Origin: a bacterium UBP4_UBA6127
Lineage (GTDB): Bacteria > UBP4 > UBA4092
Reading direction: 5' to 3'
DNA length: 24,991 nucleotides
Assembly: GCA_002428325.1 (NCBI GenBank)
Contig: DIVR01000039.1
Location: 1 to 24,991, forward strand
Made by a program: the position numbers and the translations under genes. The notes beneath the pieces are model-generated. The model did no database searches, had not been told where the DNA came from, and saw only the letters and a program-made list of their open reading frames with translations. Below, in pieces: positions 8,149-16,400 of the stretch; positions within the stretch are counted from its first letter, which is position 1, and every line of letters starts with the position of its first letter.

Positions 8149-10354
8149 TGTCGAAATTATAGGGAGAATAAAATCCCTCATGGGTTTTTAATGAGTCCAG
8201 GATAGCTATCATTTCATCTTTGGATTCAAAGGTGAAATCCAATCGTAATTCATCCAATCCGAGGGTCTTGATATCTTTGAGTCTGGGAATCAAGTTCATA
8301 GGTTTATCCAGATAGACTTCCGTATTATCATCAGAGTTTCTGACCACTTTAAAATGGTCGCCATTCTCATTGGATAATTCCACAATATTTTCCTCAAAAA
8401 GAGCCTGTTCGAGATACATACCATTTAAGTATCCATAAATAACCAGCCCTTTTCGAGCTCCGGTGCCTCGGACTTTTTTGATTTGTTCCAGAGACATCTC
8501 CGGAGAAAGGTAAATAGTACCGGTCTTGGGTATGGCGGCATATTCCCGGAAAGCATAAGAATTGGTGATATTGAAATTCCAATCCAGGGTAACTTTATCA
8601 TGATGGTTTTTCAGAAGCTGGTAGAGATTTCTGGCCAGGTTGGAATCCAGGTCAATCTCATGGAGCCTGCCTTCCCGGGCGGCATCCATCCCCCGATGAT
8701 AGATAATCTCAAACCCCTTTTCCCGGAGTAATTTTTCCTGCCAGGGATATCTGACACAGGCCGCAAAAACGGGAGACTTGGCCCGATCGTTCTGGGGGGT
8801 GAAATTTTGGAAAGGAAGGGCTTTCCGATGGAAGGATTCCAGGTGCGCTTGGGTTAGTTTTTCCAGAGCCGCCCTTTTCAGAGATTTCAATTCTTTCAAA
8901 GGAATAAAACATTTCTGGTCATAATCCAGGGTCAGTGAGTCCATCCTGAAAGTAAAATCCCCTGTTTCGGAAAGTTTCTCCCTGATTTCTTCCGGGGGAA
9001 GTGGAGCCTGCCTGGCGGGAGAAAGGGTTATCCCGGTCTGGGTGACTTGTATCTTACCCAGTTGCAGGGTTAACTCCATGGGGCCATCGGTATGAGCTTT
9101 GAAGGACCCTTCAATCGGCAGTTGTTTTTTAATGGTTTTAATGGAATGCTCCAGCTGGTCATTAAGCTCTTTAGAAAAAGTCTTGTGGATACTGTGAGTC
9201 CCTTCCGGAAGAGACTGGAAAAACAGGGTTTCTCTTGGATTGGCTGATTTGTGAGGTTCTTTTGAACCTTGAAGGATTATTTTATTGAGGTAATCACCTC
9301 CCAGGATTTTGCCGTCTTTATCCAGGTAAGCTAACCCATCTCCCAGGATGACTTTCTCTGAAAGAGTTAATTTTCTATGGGACAAAATCCCAATGGAATG
9401 GCCGTAATTCCCTGAGAAGAGGGGATTGATCAGGTTGGTTTTACCATGAAAATAACCGGTGGAATAGCCTCGATTAAAAAGCTTAGGAGTCAGGGGTACC
9501 TTGTTTTTACCTTCCATCAATTCATGGAAATATTGAACAGTGGCAAAGACATAAGGAGGATTTTTCATCCGGCCTTCCAGTTTGATGGCATCGATTCCAG
9601 CCTCGGAAAGCTGAGTGATATCTTCTTTTCCCAGCAGCTGGTCTTTTGGGCTGAGGTAATAACCTTCTTTATCCTGGGAATCTTTATACCGTTTTCGGCA
9701 GACTTGGGCGCACATCCCCCGGTTGCCGCTTCTTCCCCCGATAAAGGAACTCATATAACAGTTGCCTGAATAGGAGACACATAAGGCGCCGGAAACAAAA
9801 ATTTCCAGCTCCACCGAAGTCTGTTCCCGAAGGGATTTAATCTCTTCCAGGGAGAGTTCCCGGGCCGGCACCAGCCTCTGGACCCCTTTCTCCTTCATGA
9901 AATTGGCTTCCAAGTGGTTGGCAAGGGTCATCTGCGTACTGGCATGAATATGAAAATCCGGGAAATGATCTTTGATGAACCTTAAGACTCCCCAGTCCTG
10001 AATAATGATTCCATCCAGCCCTGCTTCATAGAGAGGTTTCAGAATGTTATAACTGGATACTATTTCCTCATCAGTCATCAGGGTATTGAAGGTCAGGTAT
10101 AGCCTGGCCCCCCTCAGATGGGCATATTCAATCGAGGCTAATAATTCATCATAGCTGAAATTGGTGGCAAATCTCCTGGCTCCCAGTTCTCCTTTGAGAC
10201 CCAGGTAAACCGCTTCAGCTCCTGCCAGGATGGCGGCTTTCATACTATCCGGCTGTCCACCGGGAGCTACTATCTCCATCCGGCGAAGGGGATATTCCGG
10301 GGAGTTATTTATAGTTTTCTTAATATTTGTGGGGTTCGTCTTAGTGGATTTCAT
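8135..10354 (-). CDS. Peptidase U32 family protein with DUF3656-like C-terminal part (RNA hydroxylase group)
   Basis: A 739-residue cytosolic protein. Residues about 26-300 form the U32 TIM-barrel-like domain. It opens with MEIVAPGGQPDSMKAAI and contains the U32 signature from Glu184 through GALCVSYSGNCYMS to about residue 202, followed by a cysteine cluster (Cys192, Cys199, Cys215, Cys219) that may hold an iron-sulfur cluster. Although named after a collagenase-like protease, characterised members RlhA, TrhP and UbiU/V act in 23S rRNA or tRNA hydroxylation and O2-independent hydroxylations. The long C-terminal extension matches the DUF3656 architecture of RlhA-like proteins, so RNA hydroxylation is the best guess, not proven. 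Start ATG 10354 is kept; an internal Met at residue 26 fits many homologues' N-terminus but lacks a ribosome-binding site. Two identical palindromes lie 104-170 bp upstream. Confidence 0.88.
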   Translation of the reverse strand: MKSTKTNPTNIKKTINNSPEYPLRRMEIVAPGGQPDSMKAAILAGAEAVYLGLKGELGARRFATNFSYDELLASIEYAHLRGARLYLTFNTLMTDEEIVSSYNILKPLYEAGLDGIIIQDWGVLRFIKDHFPDFHIHASTQMTLANHLEANFMKEKGVQRLVPARELSLEEIKSLREQTSVELEIFVSGALCVSYSGNCYMSSFIGGRSGNRGMCAQVCRKRYKDSQDKEGYYLSPKDQLLGKEDITQLSEAGIDAIKLEGRMKNPPYVFATVQYFHELMEGKNKVPLTPKLFNRGYSTGYFHGKTNLINPLFSGNYGHSIGILSHRKLTLSEKVILGDGLAYLDKDGKILGGDYLNKIILQGSKEPHKSANPRETLFFQSLPEGTHSIHKTFSKELNDQLEHSIKTIKKQLPIEGSFKAHTDGPMELTLQLGKIQVTQTGITLSPARQAPLPPEEIREKLSETGDFTFRMDSLTLDYDQKCFIPLKELKSLKRAALEKLTQAHLESFHRKALPFQNFTPQNDRAKSPVFAACVRYPWQEKLLREKGFEIIYHRGMDAAREGRLHEIDLDSNLARNLYQLLKNHHDKVTLDWNFNITNSYAFREYAAIPKTGTIYLSPEMSLEQIKKVRGTGARKGLVIYGYLNGMYLEQALFEENIVELSNENGDHFKVVRNSDDNTEVYLDKPMNLIPRLKDIKTLGLDELRLDFTFESKDEMIAILDSLKTHEGFYSPYNFDRGLL

Positions 10355-10457
10355 CCATCTATCTTAGCTTAACTGATGATGAACACAGCAGAATGGTTTT
10401 ATCTCTACCTGATGCCCTTCCGAGATTAACCAGCGAAAATCCCTTTAATGATGTAGG

Positions 10458-10475
10458 TTTTGACAGCTGTCAAAA
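10458..10475. promoter_or_regulatory. 18-bp perfect palindrome upstream of the U32 gene (operator candidate)
   Basis: TTTTGACAGCTGTCAAAA is a perfect palindrome and contains the -35 consensus TTGACA on both strands. It lies just over 100 bp upstream of the U32 start. With a second copy 49 bp away it is better read as a protein-binding site than as a hairpin, since the centre leaves almost no loop. Confidence 0.5.
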
Positions 10476-10507
10476 AAGGAAATTATTGATAATAAAAGAG
10501 TTATCTT

Positions 10508-10523
10508 TTTGACAGCTGTCAAA
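10508..10523. promoter_or_regulatory. Second copy of the TTTGACAGCTGTCAAA palindrome
   Basis: This 16-bp perfect palindrome has the same core as the one at 10458-10475, with centres 49 bp apart. A further half-site, TGTCAAA, occurs at 10552-10558. The doubled site suggests cooperative binding of a dimeric regulator that covers the -35 region of the U32 gene. The regulator is not encoded nearby and I cannot name it. Confidence 0.5.
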
Positions 10524-10570
10524 GAACTAAGAATGATTCCTATTTAAGGGGTGTCAAAGGTTCAGAGAGA

Positions 10571-11083
10571 TCAACTAAAATCTGCCATTCCCTGAAATCC
10601 CTTCAGGGAATCAGGAACCAATTCGTAAACCATGACATTCTTATCAGGAATATTCTGTTTATTTTTGATACCGAAAGAGATAGCTGATTTATAACCGAAT
10701 CGGTGGTAATAATCAGGATTTCCAACCAATATAACAGCTTTGAATCCCATCTTCTCCGCCCGTTTCATTCCTTCTTTTATCAAAGCTGAGCCGAGTCCCT
10801 GGTTTCGCTTTTCTAAGACCACGGAAACAGGAGCTAATAAAAGGAATTCATGGTTTTTTCCATCTTCCCCGGAAATATCCATTCGGGTGAACATGATATG
10901 TCCAGTCAATTTCCCTTCATCCTCAGAAACCAATGCCAGTTCAGGAATATAGGATTTCTTGCTGCGAAGCTCATATACAAAATCCTGTTCTTTACCGTTT
11001 GAAACTTGGGCCGTTTGAAAGGCCACTTTTACCAAATCATATATCTGCCCAAAATCTTTCTGGGTCTCTTGCCTGATTACCAT
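10571..11083 (-). CDS. GNAT family N-acetyltransferase (YhbS-like)
   Basis: A 170-residue cytosolic acetyltransferase of the GNAT superfamily, close to the COG3153/YhbS group. The acetyl-CoA-binding motif A is visible as RNQGLGSALI at about residues 93-102, following the strand LLLAPVSVV. The segment GNPDYYHRFGY (121-131) is typical of this subgroup. Length and order match the family. ATG 11083 is preceded by GGGGAGAA at good spacing, and an extended -10 element lies upstream. The acetyl acceptor cannot be predicted. The gene is transcribed in the same direction as the U32 gene, but 216 bp and two operator-like palindromes separate them, so they are probably independent. Confidence 0.88.
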   Translation of the reverse strand: MVIRQETQKDFGQIYDLVKVAFQTAQVSNGKEQDFVYELRSKKSYIPELALVSEDEGKLTGHIMFTRMDISGEDGKNHEFLLLAPVSVVLEKRNQGLGSALIKEGMKRAEKMGFKAVILVGNPDYYHRFGYKSAISFGIKNKQNIPDKNVMVYELVPDSLKGFQGMADFS

Positions 11084-11117
11084 GAGGATTCTCCCCGGGG
11101 AAATTATAAGTCGAAAA

Positions 11118-11126
11118 ATTATACCA
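11118..11126 (-). promoter_or_regulatory. Extended -10 promoter of the GNAT gene
   Basis: Read on the minus strand this is TGGTATAAT, a perfect extended -10 (TGn plus TATAAT). It would place the start about 28 bases upstream of ATG 11083. No clear -35 is seen, which extended -10 promoters can do without. Other TATAAT-like words nearby make the exact start uncertain. Confidence 0.45.
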
Positions 11127-11183
11127 TAGAGAAATCAATGAATATTATAGTTGCCTGGGTTGCTATGTGAGTTGTTGCTATTC

Positions 11184-11210
11184 TGATTAAAGACCCCCTC
11201 GGTCTCAATC
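11184..11210. terminator. Small hairpin between the GNAT gene and the truncated gene
   Basis: GATT plus AGACC pairs with GGTCT plus AATC around a five-base loop, with a small internal bulge. Only short T-runs follow on either strand. It might end transcription of the truncated gene upstream on the minus strand. Evidence is weak. Confidence 0.25.
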
Positions 11211-11331
11211 TTTATATGAGCCAGTTTATTTATTCTCTTTTTATAGGGTTACTGAACAATCAGCAGGATGAATAGCCGGATGATTGTTTAGAATCTAGGA
11301 AATGGAAGTTTCTGAACCTATCCCCATTGAA

Positions 11332-12219
11332 TCATGGGAATAGATTAATATCCCCAAAATAAGGATTATCCGTATCCCTGAGGAAATCGACATTCTGAAC
11401 AGCCAGAACTCCATTCTCATTATTTTTCAAGACAAACTGCATCTGGTGATAACCATTCCGGCCCGGAGCCGCCAGATAATGAGTTCCCTCAGTGATTTGG
11501 CCAAATTCAGCTATAGCTGCCAATTGTCCCCCTATACTGGAAAAATCATAACTGCCATTAGTAGCAACTCCATAACAACCCAACAATATCATTGCATCAT
11601 AAGTATCAAAAGAACCCGACTGGATGAATATATCGGCTTTCATCCCAATCTCACTGCCAGGAGTACTGGAAGGGGTATAGATTTCTTGGGTGTTTCCATT
11701 CCAGGCAGTGAATTTGATGCTTTCTCCGCACGAGAAGGATACCGTCAGAAAACCGGGATCCATCACACTGAGAGCCGGCTTGGATGTGCCATTATCGAAA
11801 CATTCAGTCGTTGACCAACCCATTGATAATTGAGAGAGCGAACTGAAATCAGAATAGGCATACCCAAGGGTATGTTTAGACCTGGGAGTAGAATCAAATA
11901 AGGTGGGAACTGACTTGATGACCTGAACCTCCGCCAGATATATCTTTCCTGTTTTGGTTCCAGCCTTCAACATGATTTGGGGATAACCTGTTCCTGTGGC
12001 ATTGGTATAAAGAGGGGTCTCTATCCAGCTCCAGGTGGTAGGGGTGCCGAAATAGATATTGGCTGAAAGGTCAATATGCGAAGCATCAGGAATCACCCCA
12101 TTGTAATGATATAGCTGGGACTGTAAATCATTATCCTCCGTGGGAGAAGATACCTTCATCCGGGCAATATACCAGTGGTTATCCTCATAATCGAGCATAC
12201 GGCTGAACTGCGGGGTCAT
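11332..12219 (-). CDS. 5'-truncated remnant of a secreted beta-rich protein
   Basis: A 295-residue open frame with no signal peptide although the composition is that of an exported protein: rich in Ser, Thr, Gly, Asn and aromatic residues, with alternating strand-like segments. Two jelly-roll-like halves may be present (about 1-105 and 115-290), the first resembling a carbohydrate-binding module by texture only. The coding frame continues upstream of the ATG for 12 codons (starting SFDFTSADQG) until a TAG, and there is no real ribosome-binding site, so ATG 12219 is likely an internal methionine of a once longer protein. The 5' part has been lost exactly where the neighbouring toroid gene ends. 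I recognise no named family. It is probably a non-functional remnant, but an active short gene cannot be excluded. Confidence 0.5.
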   Translation of the reverse strand: MTPQFSRMLDYEDNHWYIARMKVSSPTEDNDLQSQLYHYNGVIPDASHIDLSANIYFGTPTTWSWIETPLYTNATGTGYPQIMLKAGTKTGKIYLAEVQVIKSVPTLFDSTPRSKHTLGYAYSDFSSLSQLSMGWSTTECFDNGTSKPALSVMDPGFLTVSFSCGESIKFTAWNGNTQEIYTPSSTPGSEIGMKADIFIQSGSFDTYDAMILLGCYGVATNGSYDFSSIGGQLAAIAEFGQITEGTHYLAAPGRNGYHQMQFVLKNNENGVLAVQNVDFLRDTDNPYFGDINLFP

Positions 12220-12261
12220 CTTGATACCCTGGTCGGCGCTGGTGAAATCAAAAGACTAAAA

Positions 12262-13104
12262 CTACCGGATTAATGTTTTCAGGAGACGTTCTATTCTGAA
12301 GGTACAATCGGAGATTCTGCTATCTTTCTTATTCCATGAATCAGAGAGAGGGAAATAGATGGCATCTTTAACGTTGCTGCCCATATCCCATTTTCCATCT
12401 TGATGTTTATTTTCATTGAGCCAATTTATGACCAGAGCAAGTTTTTCCTTATTATGGGGAAACATGGATAAGAGCTCAATCGCCGCTAAATATTTGCTGG
12501 CAGCTTTAGACCTAAAGTTATCTGGCAATACATTAAGAGGATTTTGATAAATGTAGTAAATGCCATGTTGATAACTAAAAATATAATCGAAAACGGCTTT
12601 TTCAATTGTTGTATCCAAATAATCAGGGATAAGGGATACCTGATAGAAAGAAACAAAATCGACTAAACGGCCGCCCCTGGCTTTTTGATTGAAAGTTTGA
12701 GCATAAGCAGATAAATAGTCCGGATGGATATATTTCCCTGACTGGAATGCAAAAGAAATAATCCCTCCCCAAGTTTTGGCTATTTTATTTGCATAGGCAT
12801 CTTCTTTAGTGAATTTCCTGATCCAGGTGGAGAGCATCAGTTGGGTGAAAATACCCCAATCATGGGTTACTTCATCCCTATCAGGCATTTTTTTCTTACC
12901 TGCCAGGCAATCATGCATATAAGCGACCGTTTTCTGGATGGGTTCATCATTTATCGTAAAACCTAGATTCAAGAGCCGTCGTAATGCCTGTTCGGTGGTA
13001 AGGGGTGTTTTTTTAGGTTCACTCAAGGTATGAAAATAACCCCAGAGGCCATTTTTATCTTGGCCGGATATTATTTCTTTTGCCCATTTGGATTCTTTAA
13101 ACAA
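12262..13104 (-). CDS. Alpha/alpha-toroid (squalene-cyclase-like) conserved hypothetical protein
   Basis: A 280-residue, mostly helical protein. Motifs at both ends recall QW repeats of the cyclase/prenyltransferase toroid fold: GQDKNGLWG (14-22) and HQDGKWDMG (234-242). The cyclase catalytic DxDD is absent, so enzymatic activity is not implied. There is no signal peptide, so it is probably cytosolic. From memory, segments such as GYFHTLS, TTEQALRRL and GRLVDFV belong to a conserved hypothetical family common in Clostridia and Bacilli, which suggests transfer. The coding DNA is strikingly AT-rich: I count 34 G+C in the 120 bases 12541-12660. It starts at TTG 13104 with AAGGA eight bases upstream. 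A TTCTACAA/TTGTAGAA dyad lies in its promoter region. Its stop is TAG, followed in the same frame by TTT-TAG and the truncated remnant. Function unknown. Confidence 0.75.
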   Translation of the reverse strand: MFKESKWAKEIISGQDKNGLWGYFHTLSEPKKTPLTTEQALRRLLNLGFTINDEPIQKTVAYMHDCLAGKKKMPDRDEVTHDWGIFTQLMLSTWIRKFTKEDAYANKIAKTWGGIISFAFQSGKYIHPDYLSAYAQTFNQKARGGRLVDFVSFYQVSLIPDYLDTTIEKAVFDYIFSYQHGIYYIYQNPLNVLPDNFRSKAASKYLAAIELLSMFPHNKEKLALVINWLNENKHQDGKWDMGSNVKDAIYFPLSDSWNKKDSRISDCTFRIERLLKTLIR

Positions 13105-13136
13105 TTATTTTCCTTATTACCGTATATTACTCTCAA

Positions 13137-13162
13137 TTCTACAAAGGTGAATTATTGTAGAA
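13137..13162. promoter_or_regulatory. TTCTACAA-N10-TTGTAGAA dyad upstream of the toroid gene
   Basis: Perfect eight-base arms are separated by ten bases, 33 bp upstream of the toroid start codon. A weak minus-strand -35-like TTCACC lies inside the spacer, with a TAATAT 16 bases further on, so a bound protein would cover the promoter. The same heptamer TGTAGAA forms the dyad at 13356-13387 in the opposite arrangement. Confidence 0.4.
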
Positions 13163-13180
13163 CGATTTGATAGGATACAT

Positions 13181-13213
13181 AAAAAGGACCTGCCCTGAAA
13201 GGGAAAGTCCTTT
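13181..13213 (-). terminator. Intrinsic terminator of tRNA-Ser
   Basis: On the minus strand, AAAGGAC pairs with GTCCTTT, with an inner TCCC/GGG-type helix, and runs into TTTTT. It begins about 16 bases past the tRNA 3' end, as expected for a monocistronic tRNA transcript. Confidence 0.75.
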
Positions 13214-13228
13214 AGTATTAGTTTTGAT

Positions 13229-13316
13229 TGGCGGAGGGTGGGGGGCTCGAACCCTCAAGGCCCTTCCGGGCCGCCGGTTTTCAAGACCGGTTCCTTACCA
13301 GTTAGGATAACCCTCC
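13229..13316 (-). tRNA. tRNA-Ser (anticodon UGA), CCA encoded
   Basis: On the minus strand the acceptor arms GGAGGGT and ACCCTCC pair fully, the discriminator is G and CCA is encoded. The anticodon arm is CCGGT-CTTGAAA-ACCGG, with anticodon TGA (plus-strand 13281-13283), reading UCA and other UCN serine codons. The long variable arm, built around GGCCC/GGGCC, is the class II hallmark that confirms serine. The T loop GGTTCGAGCC is canonical. It is followed by a good terminator. It lies between two TGTAGAA dyads. No integrase or duplicated 3' end was seen, so there is no sign that it serves as an integration site here. Confidence 0.95.
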
Positions 13317-13352
13317 GAAATGGTCTAAGGACTGCAATCTGAGTCTTTTCTA

Positions 13353-13381
13353 TTGCCATGTAGAATAGAAGTTGATATTCT
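13353..13381 (+). promoter_or_regulatory. Predicted promoter of the C25 peptidase gene
   Basis: TTGCCA (13353-13358, five of six matches) and TATTCT (13376-13381, four of six) are separated by the ideal 17 bases. Transcription would begin near 13388, about 83 bases before ATG 13471. The inverted repeat 13356-13387 covers both elements, so repression by a bound dimer is plausible. Confidence 0.4.
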
Positions 13382-13387
13382 ACATGG
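13356..13387. promoter_or_regulatory. 12-bp inverted repeat CCATGTAGAATA-N8-TATTCTACATGG
   Basis: The arms are perfect over 12 bases with an eight-base spacer, far beyond chance for an intergenic stretch this short. No T-run follows, so it is not a terminator. Its overlap with the predicted -35 and -10 elements favours an operator, though an RNA leader hairpin is possible. It shares TGTAGAA/TTCTACA with the dyad at 13137-13162. Confidence 0.55.
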
Positions 13388-13470
13388 ACCTGAGAATTTT
13401 GAAAAGGGGACACCCATCAAGTCCACTAGTTGAAAAAACGGATGGTATTAATTATTTTAGCAGAAGAATT

Positions 13471-16400
13471 ATGAATAAACGAAAAAACTGTAGTACTCGA
13501 CGGCTTACGGGCCTTTTTTTTCTAATTTTCGGTTTAATGGGAGTGGTGGCCGTTGCTCAACCATCCCTGCCGATATTAAAATCTAACCAGAAACCAGCCT
13601 TAGGCTGGAGTGTGTTTCAATCAGACACAAGCCAGATTCGATTAGGGTATAAGTCCTATTCTTCTTTGAGCAGTCTAAGTGAAGCCACAATCTATCTGGG
13701 ATTATTTCCCCAGGGGCCCCCTAAAGCTTCTCTGTCTGATGGAGTTTATTTATCCTATGACACTGTGGGGGGATACCAGGGGAGGGTCTCCGCTGATTCA
13801 GTCCAATCTTTAAACTATTCTGAACCCCTGGTCCGGCTGGAACCTCTGGGATGGATAAGGGATTGGCGAATCGGCCGGTTGATTGTGAGAACCAGCCGAA
13901 GTTACCTGGGGCAAACCTACCGGATAAGTTCTACCCTGATACAGATTTTACCGTCAGATCCCTCCCGATTGGAAATAGATACCACTATCCAAGCAGGTGA
14001 TTCCAGGGGGAATGGCCTGGATAAAGTTCTGGGAGATATGTTGGTCAATTATCAGCCTGACAGTCCCTTAAGAGCTTTACCTTTAATTTCCAGGGGATAT
14101 TACCCCGGGCTGACCTCTCCTGATTTCCTTGATAAAAAGAAATCCTGGGTTCGGTTTGAGGTCTCAACTTCAGGCTTGTGCCGGATTCCCCTGTCAGATT
14201 TAATTCCCATGGGGTTAAATATCAAAAAGAGCCTGCCTCAGTTTAAGCTTTATCGAAAAGGGTTATTACAACCCTTGGACCTTATTGAGCCAGACCCTGA
14301 TGTTAAAGGGGATGCCGGCTCCCTGATTTTCTTTAATCAAAATGAGAATAATCCTTATTCATCCAATCAGGTTTACTGGTTGAGTTGGGATGAAAACTTT
14401 CCTCTAACAGAGTCCTATTTGACTGAGACCCTCAAAACCCCTGAGGATTTGGGAACTCTTGTTCTCCCGAAGGGATTTTTCCAAAAAACAAACCTGATTT
14501 TTGAAGAGGATAATATTCAGGACCCCACTGTTTCCATGAGGGGTTTTGAATCCAAGGAACCCTGGTTCTGGAAATCCTTCTCAGTAACCTCATCGGGTAT
14601 GGTGAAAATCGAGTTGAAAGGAACGGATAACCTGGAAGCATCAGGCGGGGTCATTCCTTTGGAAATTGTCCTGGCAGGAAAACCTGCCGAATCCAAAGTA
14701 TCTTCCCATCTGGTTGTATTGACCTGGGATACTCAGACTATTGGGAAGGCTCAATGGTCTGGAGCTAATCTGTATTCTTTTAAAACGACTTTTTCACCTT
14801 CATCACTAAAATCGGGATTCCATAAATTGGGAATATCTTTGCCGGGAACCAAACCCTCTTCTCCTCAGGATGAGATTTATCTTGATTCAGTCAGATTTGA
14901 TATTAGACAGCCTCTCCAATATGAAGGATTTCCCCTGGAAATTATTCCGGCCAAGATAGAGCCTTCTGTCTCAAATTATGTGACTGTTACCGGGATAGAC
15001 TCTTCAGCAATGAAAAAGGTTCTGCATCTATATGCCGTGGATACTCAGGGGAATTTAAAAAAAGTTTCCTATGTATGCCGGGAAGCTGAGAAAACGCTCA
15101 TATTTCCTGTCTCCCCCGGTGTGAAATCCTATTACCTGGGTTCTCTGGAGGAGGGGATGGAAACTCTGGAAGGGAAACCTTTTAAGGTCAAGGATGACCT
15201 GCGTTCGACTTCTAATCAGGCTGATTATATCTTGATTTATCATCCTGACTTTATAAAGGCCGCTCAAACCCTTGCCAAGTACAGGGCTAAACAGGGGCTG
15301 GCTGTGAGGCTGGTCAATGTGATGGATATTTATGACCAGTTTAATTATGGGGATTTCAACCCTGAGACTCTCCGGGATTTTCTGAAATATACGCTCTATT
15401 TCTGGAAGCAGCCTTATCCTGCGTATGTGTTATTAATGGGGGATGGCACTTCAGATTATAAAGGCCGAAACCAAAATGGAGTAATCAACTATATTCCTCC
15501 CTATCGGACTAAGGTCATGACCGATGAAGATGCTTCTGACCTCTGGTATGTTCAGTTGACTGGAAATGATGCCTTCCCGGATATGGAAATCGGCCGAATC
15601 TCAGTGAATAATCCCATGGATGCCGATGCGGTAGTCCGGAAAACAATCCAGTATGAGTCATCTCCTGAAAGAGGCTTGTGGCGTAATCGAATTCTCTTTG
15701 TAGCAGATGACGGATTTGAACAGGATTGTTGGGATATGGCGGAGTTGCTGCCTTCCCGGTTTTTCCGGAAATTCATTAATTTACGCCATTACCCGTATGT
15801 CGATAATTTTTATTTACCTCCGGGAGAAGACAGTAAAATCAGTCCGGATGCCAATAAGGCTATTATGGATGCCATCTCGGAAGGTGATTTGTCTATCATC
15901 TATTTCGGGCATGGGTCTCCGAATGTCTGGGGCCATGAGCGAATGCTTTTTGGGGGAGACTCCAAAAACAGTGATATGAAAAAACTCACTAACGGCAGGA
16001 AACTTCCTCTGGTCTTCAACCTGACCTGTTCCATGGGACAGTTTGACTGGCCCACCCGGCCCTGGAACATCTGTATTACTGAAGATATGCACCGGGTACC
16101 TGACGGGGGAGCCGTTTCTCTTTATGAACCCACCGGGAAAGGGTTCACTCCTCAGCATAAACAGCTGACTCAACGCATGATCCAGGCTCTTTTTACTAAT
16201 GAGCAATGGGTCCATGGCGATGCGGTTATTGAAAGTGTGATTTCCTATTTTCTGGATCCCACTCAGGAAAATCTTCCCCAGATGTATGTTCTTTTCAGTG
16301 ACCCGGCCCTTCGGATGCTGCCTCCCGATAAAGAAATTGCCTTGGAAACCACCCCTCGACTGCTGGTAAACCAGCAGTCCACTACCTTGCATATTTCCAG

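Noticed and set aside
10458..10523. The TTTGACAGCTGTCAAA palindromes as transcription terminators of the GNAT gene
   Set aside because: They leave almost no loop, are AT-rich at the base and occur as two identical copies, which fits protein-binding sites better.
12256..12264. TAG recoded as an amino acid, making one long protein from the toroid gene and the remnant
   Set aside because: TAG also ends the U32 gene at 8135-8137, the toroid family normally ends near this point, and two TAGs in three codons fit a dead junction better than recoding.
13372..13470. TTG 13372 as start of the C25 peptidase
   Set aside because: This codon lies inside the 12-bp inverted repeat and upstream of the predicted transcription start, and the added residues would put 33 charged or polar positions before the signal peptide.
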